Notes: generated by a model not told the origin, from the sequence alone. Positions 37,754 to 50,389 are shown, counted from the stretch's first letter. The stretch is 64,000 nt of DNA from Karalla daura (GCA_029224185.1 CM055188.1:19938497-20002496), one strand, 5' to 3'. Program-made: numbers and translations.

Positions 37754-39921
37754 CTAAGCAGGTCCAACTTTGGAGACTTCGGTCACTGATGATGATGCCG
37801 ATGACTCTTCATCATCCCCACCACCCATCCCCAGCATCTTCATCATACATGAGCGAAACTGAAATACATCAAGGGACAAACATTGCAGCATACAACAATA
37901 TACAGCAAAATCTTTTGCTTAAGGCTTAACCTTAATTACTGTCTCTTTAACAGCAAATAGTTTTCATGCTTTATTTTGAGTTCATTGTATCAGGATTGTT
38001 CTATTGTTTGCCAAGTTTCCTTAACAACTGAGCATGAGTTGTTTTTTTATATATATATATCAGTGTCAATTCAAAAATGCCCAAAACATCCACGCTGCTC
38101 ATTTTCAGTTATGAAATATAGTAGTGTTTGCTGTGCTCAGGTTTCTCTGGCTTTATATAGTGGAAACTTGACTTACTAATGCCCTATTATACGAAAAATT
38201 CAGAATCCGAATTGGGCTTCAAAGAAATTTCCATCCCATTTAACCAAAAAAACATTTTAAATAAAAAAACAAAATCGAAAGTGTCGCCCAACAGTGGTCC
38301 TCCTGGTCCTTTATACACTTGTAAACATTTGTATATTTTAACATTATATGAACACAGTCGTAGATTTAAACTTCATGTGATGACACTTTATTTCGTATTT
38401 TCATAATCCAAAAATTCTAAGATAGGAAAGCCGTAATGAATGAATTTTGTGTCTCGATGTTCCATTGCAATCAGTTTTTGTTGTAATGATCAGAAACTAC
38501 CTTAAGTGATTTTTTTATACACCACAAATGAACCCTTCATGAATTGCTCATGATGTGTTTTCATTTGGATGGACTGCCCAACATACCTGTTTATTGAGGA
38601 GGACATAAATAACTGGGTTGTACACTGCAGATGACTTGGAGAAGATGGAGGGTACTGAAGCAAATCTCAGGTCAAAAGGTTGCCCACGGTTATTGACAAC
38701 CCAGAGAGCAAAGGATGTGTATGGCAGCCAGCACACCAAGAAGCCCAGCACCATCACCACCACCATGCGGGTCACCTCTTTCTCTGCTTTCTGAGTAGAG
38801 GCTGACTCAGCCTGAGCCTTCGCTGCCTGTGAGTGACAGAAGTAAAGCAAATCTCATGTTTTCCAGGCCCTGCAGGTTTGGTGGTCCATACATTCAACAA
38901 CTGCATCACACACGATGTGTAGTTATGCTTGTTTCTCCAATTCACCATATACCTATTGACCACTACATTACAATTAAAACTTTCTTTTTTTTGTCAAACT
39001 CTAACTACATATGTGTTAACCTTGCCTCACCATTTTCAGTGTAATGAGCAGCTGAGAATAACAGAAGACAATGACGGCCAAGGGAACAGCAAAGCAGAAG
39101 CAGAAAAGGAACATCACGTAGGATTCATTGTTGTACTTGTTGTTGGTGGTGTACCAGTCTGGACCACAGGAGCACTGCAGGCCCTCTGGGATATACCTGC
39201 AGAGATAATCACAAGAGCCACAGCGCTGCTTCAACCCACACTTCAGGGATGAGGTTCAGGATGTAGTCTCTGTTACTTACCTACTCCATCCGAACAGTGG
39301 AGGAGCTGAGGCAACAAATCCAAACACCCAGGTGAAAGCACAGCAAGCTAAAGCATGGTCAGGCTTGAAAATAAAGTTTCCAAGAGGTTTGCAGATGACC
39401 AGCCATCTTTCAAAGGCTATGACTGCTAGTGAACACAGGCTTACCATACCTGGAATGATATCAAAATAAAAGATTTTTCTTAACTCAATAAATTCTCAAA
39501 ATCACAGCTTCGTGTGCAGCTGTTTCTCAAAATTTGTCTTACCGCCAAGTGTAACCATGAAGCCTTCAATCTTGCATGCCAGTGCTCCAAAGATGAAATA
39601 TCTGGATGCAAAGGCGCAGAGCGCGGTGAAGGAGCCCACAACGGACACAAGAAGGTTTGCCACTGCCAAGTTCACCAGGATGAAGTTGAGGTGGGAACGT
39701 AGCTTCTTGTATTGTATGGTGCACGCAATAGTAAGCACGTTGATGGATGTGCCCACAACGAATATAAAAAACATAAAAGCAGCCATGGCGTAGTAGGTGC
39801 CAGAGCCTGCTAGATGGTCCTGGGGGACCAGGAAGGGGCTGAGAGATGTGATGTTATCTGTATCCAGGGGGATCGGGATCCAGAAGTCCTCTGGAAGTTC
39901 CGTGACACGTCCGTGCTTCAT
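37754..39921 (-). CDS. sws2a: SWS2A-type blue cone opsin, copy 3 (sws2a-3)
   Basis: Exons 5'-3': 39543-39921, 39281-39449, 39031-39196, 38587-38826, 37754-37858 (379, 169, 166, 240, 105 bases), 352 aa, open. It is nearly identical to sws2a-2: in exon 1 I see a single base change, giving S100 instead of A100. Other differences by eye: A for T shortly after C126, F165 for L165, F173 for L173, AVIVFCYS for AILVFCYT in TM5, T269 for A269, S297 for A297, and an A/S codon near the C-terminus. Shared with copy 2: C126, G164, M116, W265, S292, K296. Thr at 269 is expected to shift absorbance to longer wavelengths. Intron 4 is 728 bases against 256 in copy 2. Confidence 0.95.
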
Positions 39922-40022
39922 TTTTCCCTGTGTGTAAATCAAAAATTCAGTGTTTTCTGTTCATGCGATGATCAAGTCAACGTCTCCTGCGAGTGCAGTC
40001 AATTAATGCGCACTGGGAGCAA

Positions 40023-40029
40023 ATATATA
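40023..40029 (-). promoter_or_regulatory. sws2a-3 TATA-like box
   Basis: ATATATA lies 102 bases upstream of the ATG, at the same distance as in sws2a-2. The TTAATC and TAATTAAT strings upstream are also retained. Confidence 0.5.
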
Positions 40030-41449
40030 GAACCAAATGTCTGATCGTGTAATTGATTAAATGATTAAGTAATTAATTGTTTTATTCGCTAAGCAATACG
40101 AATCACAATCTTTGTTCAAGTGGATAAGAATACCTCAGCAAGACATTCAACAAGTTATACAACCAATGCCAGAGAGTCATTTTGTTATAGGGTTCAGTCA
40201 GATTATGAACTGTAACTATCCTCTAAATTGCTACTAGGTGTGGATCTGAGATGGAATGTGTGCTATGATGGACTGGCATCTGTCCGTGTTCACTGTCTTA
40301 ACTTTATGTAGCCTAGAAATCACCACCTGCTGACTTAATGCTGTACACAACATTGTGCATTATATGAGCCACAAAATGGATGAGAAAATGGATGGAAAGA
40401 TAATTTGTTATTTTTCATATCTTGTCACCAGTTTAGGGGAATTATACATAGCATGCAAATACTTCTGTCAAACATGCTACTGGATGTAAACAAGAACTGA
40501 AAAACAATCTGAATTTGGCCTCTCATTGGCCTGTTCAAATGAACACATTGCGGAAGATTGGCTGTTGTTTTGGATTCAGATAATCCTTTCATCAGAGCTA
40601 TTACGACTGCTAATCACATCCATCTGTCCTTAGGCAACCTGTTTCCTGTATTAGGAAGGATAAACTTTACCTTTGTTATCGAATCAGGATCAAGAAAAGG
40701 TTACCTTGTGCTGAGAGAGGACATTGGAACAATGCAGGGCATTTCTATTCTGCCATAGAATAAGACACACATGTCTTTGAAACTAAGTCCCAACTTTAAT
40801 ATGGAGCTTTTCAGCTAGGTCTTCCAGGTTATTAAAAAGGCAAGCAAGGTTTGCCCTAATTGTTCATTACTTCTGTAAGATAAATTTGATGTCTGACAGA
40901 CACCGCAGACAGGGAAGCACTCTGAAAAAGTAGGTTAGCAATGAAGAAAAAAAATCTGTACTCTTATTATCTCCATCTCCATTATTTTAGTTATTAAATA
41001 TATATTAATATTATATTAGTATGGTTTACAATGCGATGTAGAAGCATGGTCTCATCATAGCCTGGGCCCTCAGTTTAGATCAGGTCTCATCAGGGTGTTG
41101 AGTTGCATGCTAGTGTTTCATGATGTGCTCCAATATATGAAAAAGTAGATCGCTGGACAAAGACATTCTCATCACCTTCATTTAAAACATAGTGCAACGG
41201 AAAGATAGATCCATCAGGTTACTGTGGCAATGATGGTGGAAATCCCCTTTCTTTTTTTTCCAAGTATACTTTTAATTGTTTGCATGCTTCTCAGTTATAC
41301 AGGTGACATTCCATCTTAAAGTGTAGGATATTAGCCAAAACCAAGAATTGAGAGGTTGCATGAAGAGAGACAACCAAATAAACTGTTATCATAGCTAAAG
41401 TAAACAAGCAAGGATTAAATTACAAGACCCATCCAATGCACCCAGCCAT

Positions 41450-42960
41450 CAAATTTCTTCTGCTTATCTGGGGCTGGGTTGTGGGGGCAGCAGTCTAAGT
41501 AGGGATGCCCAGACCTTTCTCTCCCTGGACACTTCTTCCAACTCTGCCGGGAGGATCCCAAGGCGTTCCCAGGCCAGCCAGGTGACATAATCACTCCAGC
41601 GTGTCCTGGGTCTCCTTCCAGTGCAACATGCCCGGGGCCCCTCCCAAGGAAGGCATCCAGGAGGCATCCAGCACAGATGCCCAAGCCACCTCAAGTGGCT
41701 CCTCTTGATGTGGAGGAGCAGTGGCTCTACTCCAAACTCCTCCCGGATGACAGAGCTCCTCACCCTATCTCTGGGGGAGCGCCCCGCCACCCTGCGGAGG
41801 AAACTCATTTCAGCCGCTTCTTTCTTCTTTCTGTCATGACCCAAAGTTCATGACCATAGGTGAGGGTAGGAATGTAGATTGGCTGGTAAATCGAGAGCTT
41901 CACCTTTTGACTCAGGCTCTTTCTTTACCACGATGAACCGATACAGTGACCACATTACTGCTGCCACTGCACCGATCTGCCTGTTAACCTTGCGCTCCAT
42001 CCTTCCCTCACTAGTGAACAAGACCCCAAGATACTTAAACTCTTCCACCTGAGGCAGGGACTCTCCACCAACCTCACAGGGGCAAGCCACCTTTTCCGGT
42101 TGAGAACCATGGTCTCGGACTTGGAGGTGCTCGTCCCAGCTGCTTCACACTCGGCTGCAAACATCCCCAGTGCATGCTGGAGGTCCTGGCTCAAGGGAGC
42201 CAACAAGACAACATCATCTGCAAAGAGCAGAGATAAAATCACATGGTTCCCGAACCAGACCTCCTCTGGCCCCCGGCTGTGCCTAGAAATTCTGTCCATA
42301 AAAATAATGAACAGAACCAGTGACAAAGGTCAGCCCAGTTAGAGGCCAACATGCATTGGGAACAAGTCTGACTTACTGCCAGGAATGCAAACCAAGCTCC
42401 TGCACCGGTCATACAAGGACCGTATGGCCCTCAGCAGAGGGCCTCTGACCCTGTACTCCCAGAGTACCTCCCATAGAATGCCACGAGCGACACGGTTGAA
42501 AGCCTTCTCCAAATCCACAAAACATATGTGGACTCGTTGGGCAAACTCCCATGAACCCTCGAGCACCCTGTGGAAGGCATAGAGCTGGTCCAGTGTTCCA
42601 CGGCCTGAACAACAGTGAGACGTACCCCCCACCCAAAGGTGGAGGGATGCGACCCTCTCGTTCTGCAGGGAGAACTCCAACACATGCCGGCTGAGCTGGG
42701 AAACTATGAGCAAGCCCACACCAGCTCACCGCCTCTCACCATGGGCAACTCCAGAGTAGTAGTGAGTCCAACCTCTCTCAAGGAGTTGGGTTCCAGAGCC
42801 CAGACTGTGCATGGAGGTGCGCCCAACTATCTCTTGTCCGTAGTGCTCCACCTCCTGCCCAAGTTAAGGTCCCTTCCCCCCAGCAAAGTGACAATCCATG
42901 TCCCCATAGCTAGAGTTGTTGTCCTGGGATCCAAAGGGGGGGGCAAACTGAGACACTCCC
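41450..42960 (-). mobile_element. Degenerate non-LTR retrotransposon (LINE) reverse-transcriptase fragment
   Basis: Minus-strand frames carry LINE hallmarks in order: FVDLEKAFNRVARGILWEVL (finger/palm region), LLFADDVVLLAP with the catalytic ADD (near 42,215-42,245), VEEFKYLGVLFTSEGRMERK, then a C-terminal region with FLRRVAG, LRWLGHL and RRPRTRWSDYV. Such proteins are abundant in fish genomes, and Rex/RTE-like is my best guess. Frameshifts separate the blocks and the 5' half is missing, so it is dead. Confidence 0.8.
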
Positions 42961-42999
42961 GGAAGCATTGGTGTATGAAAATCCAAATTTTGATCCAGA

Positions 43000-45730
43000 A
43001 AGTTCTAACTCTTTTTGGACCCACAGTGCGCCAAAAAGTGCCCTGAAAGAGCAGAAAATCCCACAAGAAATGAACGGGAAAAACAAGCAAATTAAAAAAA
43101 TCAACCTCAAACAAACACTCGCTGTAAAGCCATATGTCGACGTAGAAACTTCATTTTAACCTCAAAACGTAGCAAAACTTCTCCTCTCTGCTTGTACCCA
43201 ACAGCATGCTGATACCTTGTATCGTTTTTCATCCAGGCCCTCTCAAAAACATGTGGGTTTTCGATGCAGCTACAGTGGGCAGGGACCAACTGTCAGTGTG
43301 GGATTGCTGAAAAATCAGCTCTCATTTTTCTCTTTTCTCGCTGCTCCCAGCCAACCATAAGCACTAGGCAAATTATTTTTTCCACTTTTGTAGGAAAATT
43401 GGCTCTCCTTCATGCCATGCAGGCTATAAACCTGTGCACCTTATAAAATTTAAACGGTGAGCCTCAGTCAGCCCAAGGCAGCCTCCTCTCTCCATAAGCC
43501 TCCATTCGTTTTCCAACCACTGTGATCAAAGTTAAAATTTGCATTTCTACTCATGACTGTGGCCACAGTTTTTGTAGTACACACACCAAATCGCATCAGA
43601 CCGTTCCTGAGACTCTCCCCTGCATGATGGTGTGCTTATATTCCAGATAGGTGCAAGTGTTGTCTCCCTAGAGCCAAATGTTCAGCACTTAGGCAATTTC
43701 GGTTATTCCCATAAGAATGAATGGGAAATGCTACTTTTGGGCCCTGCCCCTCAATAGGCCCTTGCCAGGGGGCCAAATGATAGTATCTGAAATTAATGGG
43801 AAAAAGTTCAAAGGCAGACAAAGTGCTGCAAACCAACGGTCACACATGCCGGAGCACTCTCGAAATTTCAGAGTGCTGGAATTTTAATTGGTTTTGACTT
43901 TTTTCCCCTCTAATTCAGTTAGTTTTTATCAGTTCTTAGAGTAGGTTTGCTAGTTACTATTAGTTTTCACCTTTTTCCAAATGTTTAGTTTTAGTTTATT
44001 TTCAATTAGTTTTTGTAATAGTTTTAGTTTTTCATGCATGATTCAAAAGATCAGAGTAAGTATTGTGAAATAAATCTCAAAAGACAACATGGTAGTAAAC
44101 GAGAAAATCGAGAATTAAATAAATAAACCGTGCCGTATGGTGCCTCCAGCTCACGTAAAATTGCTTGAGCAAAAAAAATGTATTTCATATCAATCCAACG
44201 CTGACAAAGATGAAACCAAAGGGAGAATTAGCCATGATTACGATATGTTTTAGTTTTGTAAACACAAAATATATTCCCTTATTTTTTTCTTTTAATAATA
44301 GTTTTTATTCATTTCAGTCAACAAAAATGTTTTTTCAATTCTAGTTTTTGTTGTTTTGTTCAATAATGACAATAACAATAATAACCTTGACACACACATA
44401 TGAACATACACTTAGAGGTCGTTATGCAGGTAACTGTCAAGATTAGCACTTGATTATATATCCTCGATTCAGGTTAAAAATGGGTCCTATATTTCTATGA
44501 AAATATCCATGTTAAACATCATGTAAGTTATTTCATATATATATAACATCCATATGAGGCTGTTTATGACAGAGTATCAAACAATTCTGAGTAGTCTGGA
44601 TTATTTCCTCCTGTCCAGTGTCTCAGTATGAGAGTTAAGGAGGCATAGCACATCTATCCCCAAACTATCCATAATTTTCTCCATGACTGTCTGCCGATAA
44701 ATGGTGGTTAAGTTCTGGCAATTGAGAAACACATGAAGAAGATCCCCATGGGAAGTTTAACTTTGCCAGAAAAGATTAGACCGATTCAGTCATAGTCTAC
44801 TCATTCTCACAGATGTCCAGTACAATTTACATCGAGTACTTTAAACTGGAGAAGTTTAGACCTGGCCTCTGTCATTGGACAAGCATCCAGTAACCAGGTT
44901 ACTCCACTTTTTCTCTTCATATGTTACTACATGTTACTAAATATCTTTCTTACACAGCTTTTAGTCCTACTGTTGTTTCTGTTAACTCATCAATAAAGTA
45001 TCATAAAAGGTTTTGTGAGGAAATGAGGAAAAACTGTTTCAACTTAATGCAGAAGAGATTGGGTAGGTAGTCCAGTCTTTGGGAACTACCTTGGACAAGC
45101 TGCAAAGAAATGCAAGTCTCTGTTGGTCTCTGACTCTATGACCTGTGCACCAGTTAAGTGTAGCAATGGATAGCAAGGGGGAATTGTTTTTAAAACAAAT
45201 CTTAATAATCTAATTATTTGGCATGTTGGGACATCACTGTGAGCTCATGATTATTCTGCCCTTTCACAGTATATTCTGCACAATTCAGAGGGGAAAAAAG
45301 TCAAGACAACACGTGTATACATCATTATTTTAATTGACCAGGTCAATGATCCTTTACAGATGACGCCAACACAAAGAGCCTGAGATCACAAGCAATTAGG
45401 ATAATTGGCATTTAGAGCAGGAAGTAGAAAAACAGTAGGCTTACAATGACAGTATTTTATCATGTTGTTGATCATCATGCTGTTATGCGTATTACACAAC
45501 TGTAAATTCACCAGACACTCAAGCAGAGCAGAAACTGCTGGTTGTTAACTCTGGAAATATGATATATATAATAAGATATGAATAAGTGGTCAAACAAACA
45601 GACACACATTGTGTGTGTTTGCTTGTGGCAACCCTGTAAACCTGTAACTCTCATGCCATATGCTTTTATGAAGTTGAGGACTCAGCACTAGAGAACGTAA
45701 GAAAATGCATGTTTCATGGGGCTAGCTGAC
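43000..45730. other. Unassigned remainder of the 5.2-kb block
   Basis: No supported gene. 43,860-44,360 is T-rich with repeated TTAGTTTT strings. 44,560-44,800 resembles non-autonomous or LINE-derived repeat sequence, but I cannot name it. Confidence 0.3.
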
Positions 45731-46654
45731 TGTTGCTGTGCTGCTTATGGTAATGGAACAATCACTGCCTAAGAAAACCTCCAGCCTCAGTTCCTGCAAT
45801 CTTTGATCCATTTCACTTGAGGGCTTTGCGTCACAATCCCTTTACGCAATTAAACGTAGGATCTCCTACAGTTTCCTAAGACTCTTACAACGTATAAACC
45901 ACTAGAGGCAGCTCAGATCGACAAAGAGTGTCAAGGTTTCTGTCTGAGGTCCAATAATCTGTTGGATGTCACTGCAGATGGCATGCACGCACTTGATTCT
46001 AATTCTAATGTTTGAGAAAGATGAGCTGCATTAATGTGGATTAAAACAAATAAATCTAGATTTCTTAGGGGTGATGTCTGAAAATGGTTAATGATGTCCT
46101 ATTTAATTACTGACAAAACTGATGACATAAAATTCATAAATCCAGCATGAAAGCAATATGTTTTACCAGCAATGTAATTTAGCTGTTTAAATACAACATA
46201 GATTACATTGTTGTGTCTTTTGGTGCACATGCAGCACATACAAGCAGCATGCAATTGATCCACCTTCACTTCAGGATACTTTGAGAACAACAAACAATTT
46301 TACAATACTAAATGTTTAGCGTCTGTTGACATAGAGATTTGTGAAGGTTCTCATATGATTTTGCGTCCCAGCCTCGTATCACACCCAGTAACCTCGGACA
46401 ACGGATCAAGGGACACAGTCTGAAGTCAATCCAAACACTACAAAACTGAAAAGTGCTTTAACTAGATGATAAATACTGAATTAATGTGAATGAGACAAAC
46501 CAAATTCGCTAAATATCAAACCTTTTAAATTCTAGAGTGACCCTAACCTTAATTATTACTTTTTTGTTTTACTTTGATCAATAAACTGTCACTGTCAAAT
46601 CAAGACTTCGGATAAGGGCATTGGATTGCTGACATTGAACCAACGCAAAGATAA

Positions 46655-47465
46655 TGCTCTATCTCTACTCTATCCATCTATAGTATATATCTACAGTATC
46701 TATCTATCTACAGTATCTAAGGATCTATCTACAGTATCTATAGCATCTATCTATAGTATATATCTATGTACAGGAGCTACAGTATCTATCTATCTACAGT
46801 ATATATCTACAGTATCTATAGTATCTATCTAGGTACAGAATCTATCTATCTATCTATAGTATGTATCTACAGTGTCTATCTATGTACAGGATCTATCTAT
46901 CTATCTATCGTATATATCTACAGTGTCTACCTAGGTACAGGATCTATCTATCTATCTATCTATCTATCACATATATCTACAGTATCTATAGTATCTACCT
47001 AGGTACAGGATCTGTCTATCTATCTATCTATCTATCTATCATATATATCTACAGTATCTAGGTACAGGATCTATCTATCTATCTATCATATATATCTACA
47101 GTATCTATCTAGGTACAGGATCTATCTATTTATCTATCTATCGCATATATCTAGTAGTATCTATAGTATCTATCTAGGTACAGGATCTATCCATCTATCG
47201 TATATATCTACAGTATCTATCTAGGTACAGGATCGATCTATCTATAGTATCTATAATATCTATCTATAGTATATATCTATAGTATCTATCTAAGTACAGG
47301 ATCTATCTATCTATCTATAGTATATATCTATAATATCTATCTAAGTACAGGATCTATCTATCTATCTATCTATCTATATATCTATAGTATCTATAATATC
47401 TATCTATGTACAGGATCTATCTGTCTATGTATCTATTTATCTATGTATCTGTCTATCTGCTGATA
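46655..47465. repeat. Complex TATC-based minisatellite, about 800 bases
   Basis: A higher-order unit built from (CTAT)n plus ACAGTATCTA, CTAGGTACAGGATC and ATATATCTACAG recurs roughly a dozen times with variable numbers of CTAT steps. The translated Tyr-Leu-Ser-Ile strings are repeat artefacts. It starts about 400 bases right of the unit 2 end. Confidence 0.95.
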
Positions 47466-47469
47466 AAGT

Positions 47470-50380
47470 TCACAAATTGCTCTTTACACACTTCAATCAA
47501 ACAACATGTTAATTCATTAACACTGGGCCTCTGCTAATCCTCACTGGTTCCCTCCAGTGGTACTTCACATCATTACATCTAGCTGCCACATAAAAATAAC
47601 AACAGAATACTACATCCCTCTCCTTAAATCATTGCAGCCCTGAAACAAAATATTCAGTAAAGTCCCAACCAGTATGGCTGCGTCTGCCCTCACCCTCATT
47701 CTCCGTTCCTTATAAAGGGATTTCTATGGTGGAAGATATAGTACATTTACTCATACAGAAACACTTTTGGACTCTGCTGAACCAGCCACGTCTTTCAGTA
47801 AGCCATCACTGACACACAAATACAACATGCCAAATCAGCGCCTGCTGGTGGCATTTGTGATGAATACATTAGTGCATTTCAGTGATAAATGTTCTGTGTA
47901 CAGAGTATTTTTCCACATAAATAAAAAATTACTGTTCCAGTAACTTACAATGCCTCTTTACCTTTTATTGAGTTAAATATGAGGCTTTTAATTTATTCCA
48001 GCTGCTGCACTACAACTCATTCCCCTATTTTACCTGTGTTAATATTTTCATTTATTTTCTCTTGTCTTACTGTTATTGATTGTAATTGTAAAGTTCTTCC
48101 TCCACCACAAAACACTGCAATAAAATTTTCATGTTAGTGCCATAGCTTTATCTCTAGTCTATTTAAATAACAAAAGGGAACGAACAACAATCTCCTTCAA
48201 TAATAATAACAATAATATCAATGATAATTCATATAAAATATTCTCTTTGTACACAATTTCCCACTCCTGCACCTGGTACACTATTTTTTCTGCAAAAGCA
48301 TGATGTTATACATCGCTTAGCAGTATACTACTTTTCAAGTTGACATATTTGCAGAATAGGGCACTATTTGGAGAACAGGGAATCATTTCTGACATAGCCT
48401 ATGTCTCTTAACTAACCACAATTCAAAATCATGCCATACCGTAACTCTATGTTCTGATACTCAAAACAGAACAATGCTTTTCACCTTTTTACACATACAA
48501 TAACATCATTCACCTCACGTAAATATCTTAAGCAAACTCAATTTCTTGTTCATTTCACACACATGTTCTTTGGGCAGTGATCTGCCCACACCTGTAAATT
48601 CACTGGTCAAGGATCTTCCCTGGATGATCCGGGGTTTGTGATGGTGCAACATTCAGTGCTTATCTCCAAATCTCAGCATCATGGTGTTTAGCTTGCACTT
48701 TAGGTGTGTGCCCACCATCGCTGTATATAGTCTGTTGCAGATGACAAAGACTGCAATAATGGGTTTGCCCCTCAGCAGCGTAGACATTGTAGGATCTGTC
48801 ATTCCTGGTCCAAGTGTCCAACAAGTTGGGGTATCTCCCAAACATGCATTCTGTGCATTCGTGCCAGGCCAGAGAAAGATGTCTCCAGGTTAGAGATGTC
48901 ACGCTGACTTGATTTCATGATTAATTAATCATAATTTTTCCATCAGAAAAGATTATGCCGGAACCATATATGCAGTCCAGCGCAACTCAACACATTGAAA
49001 ACAATCATACACAACAGTGATGTATTGCTTTGTTTTTGTCCTGAGTGTGGTGCAGAACAGAGGATTTCCCAAGTTTTGGGAAGGAGGAGGAGTTATTCCC
49101 TCCAAGCGAAAGAATTAAATCAGCCATGTGGGAGTTTTTTGGCTAAAGAAAAAATGACCAAGGTGTCCTTCTGGATGAAGAGGAGGAAATGCATCAAATA
49201 CGTTTCAAACACCTGTGGGATAACCACCCAGCTCTGTATGCCACATTTAAGTTGAGCACACAGCAACTGGGTAAAACTTTCTGGCATCGTTAGCCCTGGG
49301 CTTCAGGGGGTAGATGTTTTAATGGATGTTTTAAATCTAGCCCTGGACGTTTTTTCATGGCAGACATTACCGTTTGAGACGCATCAAATCACCTACTTCC
49401 GTCACAACCAGAGACGACTCTGCCTGGACACAGCTCCCATAGATACAGCCCTCACCACCCCCACAAGCCCGGACCTAACTACACAGAGCACTGCGCCTGA
49501 GAAGTTGCCTCAACAAATTAATTTCTTTATAAAGCTTCTAGCACACTGAGCAAGGTAGACGTGGATTTCTGGAGCTTTTTCATCCCAAAGACGAAACCAA
49601 ATCAAGAGCCAAATTCAGGTAATGTTACCATAGGAAAGGTGAGCTGCTATATAACGTTATCATAACTGTTATCCATTCCTGGTTTGGTTTCCTATTTGGC
49701 TGGAGGCAGCGTTCCCTCCAGGGAAAACGCCCTCAACTAAACTCCACACTTGTTAATGTACAGGCCGTTTGCTGAAGAGTGGGGGCTTAAACAGGCGACT
49801 AATCACACATACATATCCGTTCCTGCTCTGCGGGCTAATTAACAGCGGAGTGCATCGGCCGCACACACGCACTCACGTTCATACACCGAGCGGCTCGGAC
49901 TACACATTGGAGCTAGACACAACATAATGTTAGATAGCTCCTCACCTGTATTCCTCTCTTCAAGTGGAAACAGAGCCAAATCACTTCCTCCAACTTTCAA
50001 ACCAAAACATTATTTTTGGATCCAACATTTTCAGTTTTACAGGACTTGTATTTATAGGCTATAATTCAATTTCCACCTCATTGGATACTTCTAGAAGAGC
50101 CATAGGAAAATGAAATGTTCAAGCAAGACTGGCAGAGGTGCACACAATACACAACAAGTATTTTGTGTAATTTGTGGTGTAGCTCTGAAGTCTAGACAGT
50201 GTATACAGTATACAGCGTATACTATGTACAGGGTGCAGACACACTGGCGAGTTACAAAATCTTAGTGTCATTTGCAATTAACTGTGTGTGATGGGGGTTG
50301 GGTTTTCAGTGCAATGCGACAGGTCAAGTAACACTCACTTGTTACATGACACACGTGAAAAACTAAATGTTTTTTGATGG
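47470..50380. other. Intergenic region between the opsin array and the gypsy-like remnant
   Basis: No gene is recognised. Short open frames at 48,650-48,900 and 48,995-49,255 have several Cys residues but no recognised domain. Because it lies upstream of the whole opsin array, it could hold shared control elements; none is obvious by eye. Confidence 0.3.
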
Positions 50381-50389
50381 GGAGTTAAC

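Larger units (their letters stand above)
40499..45737. mobile_element. 5.2-kb block present only in unit 2
   Basis: This stretch interrupts the upstream flank of sws2a-3, about 580 bases from its start codon, relative to the matching flank of sws2a-2. It contains a minus-strand LINE fragment (41,450-42,960) and otherwise unassigned sequence. I cannot see terminal repeats or a convincing target-site duplication, so it may be several nested insertions or, alternatively, a deletion in unit 1. Confidence 0.6.
36750..46258. repeat. Tandem duplication unit 2 (contains sws2a-3), split by a 5.2-kb block
   Basis: Co-linear with unit 1 except for about 40,499-45,737, which has no counterpart there. 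The two outer pieces rejoin cleanly: unit 1 reads AACAAGAATTGTGCTGCTTATGG where unit 2 has AACAAGAACTG at 40,489-40,499 and TGTGCTGCTTATGG at 45,737. Confidence 0.85.

Noticed and set aside
33837..39921. sws2a-2/sws2a-3 as a haplotype-assembly artefact
   Set aside because: Flanks differ by roughly a tenth, intron 4 differs threefold in length, one copy has a 5.2-kb block, and the junction is continuous. That is too much for two alleles placed in tandem, although read depth was not available.
46626..47061. Overlapping frames rich in Ser-Ile-Tyr
   Set aside because: Translation of the TATC minisatellite, not protein coding. The regular spacing also does not make a CRISPR array: the units are AT-rich tandem repeats without unique spacers, in a vertebrate.
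48650..49550. Cys-containing frames on both strands as a possible gene
   Set aside because: Short, without recognised domain, splice pattern or promoter context; likely chance or old repeat.
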